64,000 nucleotides of DNA from Centrapalus pauciflorus (taxonomy: Eukaryota; Streptophyta; Magnoliopsida; Asterales; Asteraceae), in NCBI GenBank assembly GCA_020465985.1, contig JAANYP010001185.1, positions 1 through 64,000 of the forward strand, read 5' to 3'. Position numbers and translations under genes: made by a program. The notes under the pieces were generated by a model. The model worked only from the letters and a program-made list of their open reading frames with translations. It searched no databases and had not been told where the DNA came from. How positions within the stretch are numbered: position 1 is the stretch's first letter; each line of letters opens with the position of its first letter. Shown one piece after another: positions 56,541 to 64,000 of the stretch.

Positions 56541-57252
56541 CTATAAGATAAAACAGTTTTAGTTAGAATGAATGTTCCTTAAATAATTAACCAACATCAT
56601 TAAGGCTAGGAACCATGTTCTAGATTCGTTTTATGAAGAGGGTTGCCGTAAACATATCACGAATTTAATTTAGGTAGACAATGCTTTTGTCAATTTCATT
56701 CTCTATGAAATACCTAGTTCTTTTGAGATTCACTGAATCTTATCAATGACATGTTAATCTCGGATATGCTCATCTACCATTCATGACTGGGATGCCGAGG
56801 ATCACGAACAAGATGATGACTTTTAACCATGCAAAACCTGCGTGGTCCCCAGCACGAGTATGCTCGAGAATCGCTAGTCTCACATCACCTCTCACTTATG
56901 TTCTCATATTAGTATGCCGGTAAACCACACATGCTCCATTGACAGTTCATACGAGTGATGTGCAGTTTTCATGGATTAGCATACTAATTCACATTTGATA
57001 TATCTAAAACAGAATATTGTCTTAGTACTTTTAGTTGATACTTTTAATCTTGATATAATCCTATCAAAAGTCCTCGGTAGCTCCATTGAACATGTTGGGA
57101 TTAATGTTTTGTTTATGAATGTAATAAGTCTAGGGTTTGTTTTGTAATTTCTTGATTCATAGGTTGTATATAAATAGTATACGGTACTGTAGCTGTACTT
57201 AACTTTTTGCACGGATGATTCATCTATAGTACGGATAGGTCAGAATTGTTTT
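56541..57252 (-). other. Co1 leader and partial 5' LTR
   Basis: 57093-57252: minus-strand end of a copia LTR (ending AATCCCAACA at 57093) with a CTATTTATATA TATA-like box near 57170. 56541-57092: untranslated leader. No canonical tRNA-Met site adjoins the LTR, so the primer is unknown. The LTR is cut at 57252 by Gy5. Confidence 0.6.
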
Positions 57253-57789
57253 TGTAACAACCTAGTCTTTAGCTAATTTAATTATCTGATTATCGAACCA
57301 ATAATGTAATTTTATTACATTATTTGAATTATAATTTAATTAAGTTATGAAACATTTAATTAAATTATATAAATATTTAAAGTTATGATTTAATAAATTA
57401 TTAAAGATAATTAAATAAAAGAGATATAAGATACAAAAGTAATAGTGGGTTAATTAAACAAAATAACTAAAGGAAGTATATAAACGTAATTAGATCATTA
57501 AACACTCATTTGCTCTCTCTCTCTCTCTCTCTCTCTACTCTCTCTCTACTCTCTCTCTACTTCTCTCTAGTTTATCTCCCAAACCGACCGGCCGATTATC
57601 GAGTTCTATACGTCATCGGAAAGATCTCGGAGAGTACTACAAGAATCTGCTATTTTACGTGCGATTTCATACGAAATTTGAGGTAAGAATCGATTTCTTA
57701 AGTTTCCTTATTTTCGGTTTTTGAACAATAATTCGAATTTATCATTTCTTGTGTGAATAAAGCTAATTTAGCTTGAGTTTTAACAACAA
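57253..57789 (+). repeat. Gy5, 5' fragment of a Gy1-family LTR
   Basis: Starts TGTAACAACCTAG like the Gy1 3' LTR at 6039, with the same TATA box (57477-57484) and CT tract (57511-57570). It stops abruptly at about 57789 where Co1b begins. U3 plus R start only. Confidence 0.85.
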
Positions 57790-59654
57790 TCCAGTAGGTT
57801 TGAGTATAGCCCTTTGCAACTAACCTAGCTTTATAAGTGTGTACCTTGCGATTCATGTCTGTTTTCTTTTTGAATATCCATTTACAACCCACCGTCATAA
57901 GACCGGGTGTGGCTTCAACAACATTCCAAACTTGGTTGTCATACATAGACTCAATCTCGCTTTTCATAGACTCCTTCCACTTAGCAGCCTCAGGGCCAGC
58001 CATTGCTTCCTTGTAGTTAGCAGGCTCATCCAACTCGACTAGTATACTATCACTAATCATGTCTTCTTCTTCCATATGGAAACCATAATAGATTTGATGA
58101 GGATAACTAACTCTACTACTTGTTCTGCGAACGGGTAAGGATATGTGATTCGGCTCAACAGGTGTTGCCACCGGTTGTTGAGTGTCAGTGTTTGTAATAG
58201 GTTCTTCATTGGTAGACTCTTGAATTTCTTCAACATCAAGCTTACTCCCACTATCCTCATTAGATATCATTTCTCTCTCAAGGAACACTCCTCTTCGAGC
58301 TACAAACACCACATTCTCCTTAAGTCTGTAAAATAAATATCCAAATGAATCATGTGATAACCGACGAATAGACACATTTCTGATCTCTTTTCAAGTTTGT
58401 CTTGAGTTTCTCGTCTAACGAAAACCTCACAACTCCGTATTTTGATATGCCCAAGGGATAGGCATTTTCCCATCCATATCTCATAAGGTGTCTTTGAAAC
58501 CTTCTTAGTTAGTACATGATTTAAGATATGGGCGGCTGTCTCTACCGCGTAAACCGAGAAGCTTGTTGGAAGTGTCGCTCGACTCATCATAGATCTAACC
58601 ATGTCTAACAAGGTCCTATTTCTTCTTTCCGCAACTCCATTAAGTTGCGGTGTTCTAGGAGGAGTCAACTGTGAAACTATTCCACAATTTCTAAGATGAT
58701 CGAGAAACTCGATATTAATGTATTATCCTCTCCTGTAGGATCGAAACACCTTTATCTTTCTGCCCAGATGATTCTCAACTTTATTTTGATATCTTTTGAA
58801 CATTTTAAAAGCGCCAGACCTATGTTTAATCAAATAAACACATCCAAATCTACTAAAGTCATCAATAAATGTAACGTAGTAGTGATTTGCATCTTTTGTG
58901 GTGAATCGGAATGGTCCACAAACATCCGTGTGAACTAAGTCCAATAGTCTTTCACCTCTTTCACTTGTTCCAATGAATGGTGATTTTGTCATCTTGCCCA
59001 ACAAACAAGATTCGCATACATCATCCGATTTGAGATCAAATGATTCAAACACTCCTTCCTTTTGGAGTTGGGCGATGTGTTTCTTGTTTATGTGCCCAAG
59101 ACGACAAATTTTGACTTATCAAGCTTATTAGAAGAATCAACATTTAAGATTAAATTACTAACATATTCAATTGTTTCATATATGGCATTGTAAGGAGAAG
59201 CTTTAAAATTAAAACAACCATTTGAATGAACCAAAATATCGCCATTTTCATTATCTAAAGAAAATGTATAACCATCCTTAAACATAGCACATAATGAAAT
59301 AATGTTTCTAGTCAAATCTGATAAATAACAACAATTATTTAATACTATCCTAACTCCACTCTTCAGCACGAGCTCAAAATTTCCAATTTTTTCACGGGCG
59401 TGATTCTCTTGTTTCCCATGACAAAGTTGAGCTCCCCATGCCTCAAATTTCTACGTTCCTTTAGCCCCTACAATATAGTGCAAATGTAAGTACCACACCT
59501 TATAGCCAGAACCCACGATTTAGAAATTGTAGTATTATGGAGTTTGATCATAAACAAACCTGAATGACTTCCCTTTTCGACATTTCTGACTTTAAGGTCC
59601 TTCAGATATTGAGGGCAGCTACGCTTCCAATGCCACTTAGTGTTGCAGTAAAAG
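57790..59654 (-). pseudogene. Co1b, duplicate of Co1 integrase/RT segment
   Basis: Copy of 53862-55726 at a constant offset of 3,928 bases, so no net insertion or deletion over 1.86 kb, with scattered substitutions. Contents: RT start (to 57790), linker, integrase (58300-59052) and GAG-pre-integrase (59088-59369), ending in the gag zinc-knuckle region. It shares the integrase Asp-to-Tyr change and the frame breaks of Co1. An additional break splits integrase at about 58670-58725. Unlike Co1, the RT frame reads Trp in place of the TAG at 53863 and runs on into Gy5 LTR sequence. Not functional. Confidence 0.85.
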
Positions 59655-61761
59655 TGCAGCGCCCTTGCCACAACAACCACCAATTACAAAACACCCAGGA
59701 TTTAATCATCAACAAGCAATACACAATGATCTGATAACCTAAATTAAGTGCGGAAGCATTAAATGCATAAATAAAATAGTGCAACAAGTGCTAAACACCC
59801 TACGGTGCTATAAGGTACCAAGTCTAAGTCTACACACCCATACATTTATTACAATCATCCAGAATATTACAACATTGATTCATAACATAAATTACCGATG
59901 GAATAGTGATGAGTCTCCCAAATCTTCCAAACGACCTAACTAGAAGGTCCGGCTGTAGACTTTCCTTTTTATGTAAAATAAAGTCAACTGAGGGGTAAGC
60001 GAATGCTTAGTGAATACACAGATTACGCATTTTATAAATCCTTATGATGCCTACAAGAGTAGCAACGACGACGCACATCGTGCACTCTCCACGTACACAA
60101 AGTACGACCACACAAGAGCCGTCGCTCTACGAGCCCGCAACTCGTCTTTTAAAATACACTACTGAGACCAACATAACATCGGGGATGACATACTGCCTAC
60201 GGACCTAGAGGGATCAGCTCCAGCGTCTTATAGAGCAGTAACATTAAAGTAACAGATGCGACCCGCAGGTCCATCATAGATGCACAACAAACGAACGGAC
60301 ATGCATCAAATAAGAATGTGCATCCAAATTTACGCAAGTTAGTAGAATTCCAAACGATTAATGAAGCAACATGTCTCAGTAAGCAAAAGCAATCATAAAG
60401 CAGATATAAACATGCGAAATCATATGTACTCACAGTGGGTGCGTAATTAAACTTTAACCAAATTTTATTTCTCTTCAGGCTTTCAACCGGATCCACCAAG
60501 TACCCCACTGTGGGTTAAACAACACCACAAGGGACCCGTTATGTTAATTTACAACAATACTTCGTATCAATAACTGTTTAAATCATAAAACCAAGTTTCG
60601 TAAGTTTTGCAATATTTTTCCCCATTTCGGGTACATGTCCAAATTCATACCATAATTAATTTTGAGCTTATCTCATGTCCATACATTGTCCTTTGAGTAA
60701 CCCTTGTCATTTTATGTGTTGTTTATGAGTTTCATTCAAAATACACGAGTTTAAAGAGTAGATTTTCTCAATTTTAGGCATTAAACTCGAATTTAATGGT
60801 TAGATTCTAACTACATTCGAATCTAATGACTAGATTCGAATTCTATGTGTAGATTCGAACACCCCAAGGCACAAATTCCACTTCCATTCGAGTTTAGGGG
60901 ATAGATTCGAACCCCATGTATTAAATTCGAAACCATGCTCGAGTCTAAGTGATAGATTCGAACTAACCCTTCGAATCTAGGGTAGTTTCGAAACCCCATT
61001 TGAATCTAGTGATACACACTCGAAAACACACTCGAATCTAGTACAAAATCGAGTGTGTTCTTGCATTTCGACTCTGTTCTTGACATATTCGAGTCTGTTC
61101 ATCATTTCAGCTTAAATCCTTCATTTCTAAGTCAAAAATCATGCATATATCATGTATGATACCTAGATTCGATTCTATTATGCATATACTATCATAATCT
61201 TGTAATATTTCAAGCAAAACAAGCTCCAATTTACATAAAATGACAGATTCGAATTCTAATTTACTTCAAAACTGAAACTATAAACTTAAAAGGATCGATT
61301 CTTACCTTAATTCGTATGAAATCAGAAATCCGTTTGTAGATTGTTGTTGTACTCCTCGATACCTTTCCGTTGACGTATAATTCTCGATAATCGGACGGTC
61401 GGTTTATGAGATAACTTAGAGAGATGTAGAGAGGAAATTCTAGAGAGATAAAGTAGTGAGAGAGTGTAAAATAGAAAAATGAAGCCTTTTGCCCTTTTTA
61501 TACAACTTTCGTCATTTTTGCACATTTCACCACTCGACCTAACCGGTTCCATAAAATACTGATTTAATCTTAGAATTATCATAAATAACTTTTAATTCCT
61601 TAATATTCCATAACAATGATTCTGAGTTCAATTTTCTTAAAAATAGCAACAAACTTGCTAAATATCCAAAATACATAATAATCGCCCAAATTTCAACTTA
61701 AATATATAATTTTTCCACTTAATTAACCAAGAAACATCAAAATAAATCCGAGGATGTTACA
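59655..61761 (-). repeat. Gy6 3' LTR
   Basis: 2107 bases; minus strand starts TGTAACATCCTCGG at 61761 and ends GGGCGCTGCA at 59655. TATAAAAA (minus, 61495-61502) with a CT-rich tract after it (61390-61470) marks the promoter. TTCGAATCTA-type words fill about 60785-61105. Block AATGCTTAGTGAA at 60003-60015 resembles Gy1/Gy3. Confidence 0.9.
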
Positions 61762-61797
61762 GCATGGGCTCCACCACGCTCAACTTCGTCCTCGAAG

Positions 61798-64000
61798 TTA
61801 CTCGGACTCAAACAGTTGCGGATACTTTCTTAACATTTCTGATTTGACTTCCCATGTATGATTTGCTCCCTTATGATGCTTCCAACGTATAAGCACCATT
61901 TCTATCTCTTTGCTCCTCAACTTCTTCATCTTAGTATCCAATACACATTCCGGCTCCTCCACATATCGAAGCCTTTCGTCAACTTGCAGCTCCGTGTGGT
62001 CTGCCCAATCCTCATTTCCAGTGTTAAATGATTTTCGGAGATTCCCAACGTGAAATACTGGATGTATGCCTAACATCTCTTCAGGCAGTTCTAACCGATA
62101 AGACTGATTTCCAACCTTTTCAACAATCCTAAAGGGTCCGACGAATCTCGGAGCCAACTTGCCCCTTTTTACAAAACGAGTAACACCCCTCATGGGTGAT
62201 ACTTTCAAATAAACCCAGTCATTTACTTCAAAATTGATCGGTTTGTGCCTCCGATCATAGTAACTTTTCTGACGATCCTGAGCCGCCTTCATGTTTTGCC
62301 TGATCAATTGTATCTTTTCATTTGTTTCTTGAAGTAATGCCGGCCCAGCAATCGGCGTTTCACCCGTTTCTCTCCAACAAGTAGGAGTCCTACACCTCCT
62401 CCCATACAGTGCCTCGAACGGTGCCTTCTTTATTGTCGCTTGGTAACTGTTATTGTATGAGAACTCTATCAGTGGCAAATGATCATCCCAGTTGCCACCA
62501 AGATCTAACACACACGATCTCATCATGTCTTCCAACGTAAGGATCGTTCGTTCGCTCTGGCCATCGGTTTGCGGACGATAGGCTGTACTCATTGCTATTC
62601 TCGTCCCTAACCCTTCTTGTAGTGCTGACCAAAAGTTTGAAGTAAATCGGCTATCTCTATCCGACACTATGGACTTAGGCACTCCATGCCTAGCAACGAT
62701 CTCGTCCATATAGATCTGAGCTAACTTCTCCAATGAATAACTTTCACGGATCGGAATAAAGTGAGCCGACTTAGTTAACCGATCCACAATTACCCAAACT
62801 GCATCATGCTGTCGCTTAGTCTTCGGCAGCTTTGTAACAAAATCCATCGTAATATGCTCCCACTTCCATTCCGGAATAGGAAGCGGTTGCATACTGCCGT
62901 ACAGTTGCTGATGTTCGGCCTTTACCAACCGACAAGTTCGGCATCCTTCTACATATTGCCCTATGTCCTTCTTTAATCCCGGCCACCAAAAATCTGCCTT
63001 TAAGTCATTGTACATCTTTGTACTTCCAGGATGTATAGAAAACCTAGACTGGTGTGCTTCTTCGATAATTACTTGTCTCATTCCACCATATTTCGGCACC
63101 CATATCCTCCCATTTATCCCTTTCAGTCCCGACTCACTTGTTTCCATATTCTTTAGTTGTATCCTAACATCCTCAGCACAAATATTCTCATCTTTCAAGG
63201 CTTCTTCCTGAGCGGCCTTGACATCATCTATGATCGTAGATGTTAACATAGTAGACGTCATCATATAGCAGAAATCTTTAGCATAAGCCTTTCGGCTCAA
63301 GGCATTGGCTACCACATTAGCCTTTCCGGGGTGATAAAGGATTTCACACTCATAATCCTTTATTAACTCCATTGATCGTCTCTGCCTCATATTGAGTTCC
63401 TTCTGGCTAAAGATATACTTTAAGCTTTTATGGTCCGTGTACAGTTGACACTTAGTTCCGTAAAGGTAATGCCTCCATAACTTCAATGCAAACGTTACCG
63501 CCGTCAACTCCAGATCATGAGTCGAATAATTCTTCTCATGCTGCTTCAACTGTCTTGAAGCATAAGCAATTACTTTCCCGCGCTGCATCAGTACAGCTCC
63601 TAACCCTAACCTCGATGCATCAGTATAAACCACAAAATCGTCATTGCCTTCCGGTAAGGCAAGTATCGGAGCCTCGCTTAACGCTTTCTTCAGAACCTCA
63701 AATGCTTCCTGTTGCACAGTTTCCCATATAAACGGTGCATTCTTCTTTGTTAATGCAGTTAAAGGAACTGCAATTTTAGAAAAGTCCTTTATGAATCTCC
63801 GATAGTATCCTGCCAACCCCAGAAAACTTCTAACCTCAGTAGCTGAACATGGCGGCTCCCAGTTCTTTATTGCTTCAACTTTAGCCGGATCTACCGAAAT
63901 CCCAGCTCCAGAAATTACATGTCCTAGAAACTGTATATGTTGTAGCCAAAACTCGCACTTTGAGAATTTGGCGTACAACCTTTCTTTTCTCAACAACTCC
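61798..64000 (-). CDS. Gy6 pol: RT end, RNase H, integrase, chromodomain (runs off window)
   Basis: Open for at least 732 codons, from the window edge to the stop at 61798. RT thumb follows FSKCEFWLQHIQFLGH without the insertion seen in Gy1 and Gy3. RNase H: Asp126 (YTDAS), Glu163 (HDLEL), Asp188 (YTDHKS); the fourth site reads VANALSRK, Asn231, where Gy1 has Asp, so activity may be reduced. Integrase: His315 and His322, Cys352 and Cys355, core Asp385, Asp446 and Glu482, GPF module at 620-622, chromodomain about 680-729 (EPECVLD, RWKHHKG, W). Residue numbers count from the first Met in view. The RT N-terminus, protease and gag are outside. A long undamaged frame suggests a young copy. Confidence 0.93.
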   Translation of the reverse strand, partial: ELLRKERLYAKFSKCEFWLQHIQFLGHVISGAGISVDPAKVEAIKNWEPPCSATEVRSFLGLAGYYRRFIKDFSKIAVPLTALTKKNAPFIWETVQQEAFEVLKKALSEAPILALPEGNDDFVVYTDASRLGLGAVLMQRGKVIAYASRQLKQHEKNYSTHDLELTAVTFALKLWRHYLYGTKCQLYTDHKSLKYIFSQKELNMRQRRSMELIKDYECEILYHPGKANVVANALSRKAYAKDFCYMMTSTMLTSTIIDDVKAAQEEALKDENICAEDVRIQLKNMETSESGLKGINGRIWVPKYGGMRQVIIEEAHQSRFSIHPGSTKMYNDLKADFWWPGLKKDIGQYVEGCRTCRLVKAEHQQLYGSMQPLPIPEWKWEHITMDFVTKLPKTKRQHDAVWVIVDRLTKSAHFIPIRESYSLEKLAQIYMDEIVARHGVPKSIVSDRDSRFTSNFWSALQEGLGTRIAMSTAYRPQTDGQSERTILTLEDMMRSCVLDLGGNWDDHLPLIEFSYNNSYQATIKKAPFEALYGRRCRTPTCWRETGETPIAGPALLQETNEKIQLIRQNMKAAQDRQKSYYDRRHKPINFEVNDWVYLKVSPMRGVTRFVKRGKLAPRFVGPFRIVEKVGNQSYRLELPEEMLGIHPVFHVGNLRKSFNTGNEDWADHTELQVDERLRYVEEPECVLDTKMKKLRSKEIEMVLIRWKHHKGANHTWEVKSEMLRKYPQLFESE

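Larger units (their letters stand above)
52889..57252 (-). mobile_element. Co1, Ty1/copia element (non-Sirevirus type)
   Basis: Reads leftwards: partial 5' LTR (57093-57252), leader, gag (start ATG 56540), zinc knuckle, GAG-pre-integrase, integrase, RT, RNase H, truncated at about 52888. Pol wording (WKESMKSEIESMYDNQVWNV) fits Tork-like plant copia, an uncertain placement. It is riddled with stops. Part of it is duplicated as Co1b. Confidence 0.83.
59655..64000 (-). mobile_element. Gy6, Ty3/gypsy chromovirus with long intact pol
   Basis: Minus strand: pol from the window edge to 61798, purine-rich GGTGGAGCCCAT segment, 3' LTR 59655-61761. Related to Gy1/Gy3 but a separate family, with a different LTR and no intron-like insertion. 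Inserted into Co1b at the zinc-knuckle region; the left flank is TAAAAG. The 5' half lies beyond the window. Confidence 0.92.

Overview
This window is plant nuclear heterochromatin, most likely from a eudicot with a large, repeat-rich genome. It is built almost entirely of nested, broken LTR retrotransposons, and I see no intact host gene, rRNA, tRNA or CRISPR array. Evidence for a plant source is the chromodomain-bearing Ty3/gypsy polyproteins, the Sirevirus-type Ty1/copia elements with an extra ORF after pol, primer-binding sites matching plant initiator tRNA-Met, LTRs over 2 kb, and TATA boxes followed by CT-rich leaders. I cannot name the family or species from sequence alone.

Layout, with local names: Gy1 (1-8367, +) is a chromovirus with a truncated 5' LTR and a complete 3' LTR. 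Si1 (8368-12676, -) is the gag half of a Sirevirus-like copia element with its 5' LTR. 12677-13162 is a copia integrase scrap plus unassigned DNA. Gy2 (13163-16467, -) is a gypsy LTR with an integrase remnant. Si2 (16468-19511, +) is a copia derivative with LTR and ORF3 but no gag or pol. Si3 (19512-30426, -) is a Sirevirus-like element with 3' LTR, ORF3, spacer, pol and part of gag. Gy3 (30427-40488, -) is a full-length chromovirus of the Gy1 family with mismatched LTRs. Si4 (40489 to about 49308, +) is a second Sirevirus-like family with pol, ORF3 and 3' LTR. Gy4 (about 49309-51875, -) is a relative of Gy2. 51876 to about 52888 is a truncated LTR of another family. Co1 (about 52889-57252, -) is a different copia element. 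Gy5 (57253-57789, +) is a chromovirus LTR fragment. Co1b (57790-59654, -) duplicates part of Co1. Gy6 (59655-64000, -) is a chromovirus with a long open pol, running off the window.

The most interesting material is in the elements' non-coding parts. (1) The Sirevirus-like ORF3 looks like a separate transcription unit: in Si3 a TATA box, a non-coding exon, a splice donor and a splice acceptor ending three bases before the ATG; Si4 has the same architecture in unrelated sequence. (2) Si2 appears to have lost gag-pol by recombination at a 9-base homology shared by the primer-binding site and the ORF3 TATA box. (3) Si3 carries three hairpins between pol and ORF3 with compensatory stem changes and GNRA-type tetraloops. 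(4) Gy1 and Gy3 share a 90-base intron-like insertion inside reverse transcriptase that the related Gy6 lacks. (5) Gy3 looks like a recombinant of two insertions. (6) CG-centred palindromic motif arrays occur in regulatory DNA of both superfamilies.

In an intact element Gag would form the particle; protease, reverse transcriptase, RNase H and integrase would copy and insert the element; the chromovirus chromodomain would steer insertion to heterochromatin. Nearly every copy here carries stops or frameshifts, so these are mostly relics, though LTR promoters and some long pol frames survive.
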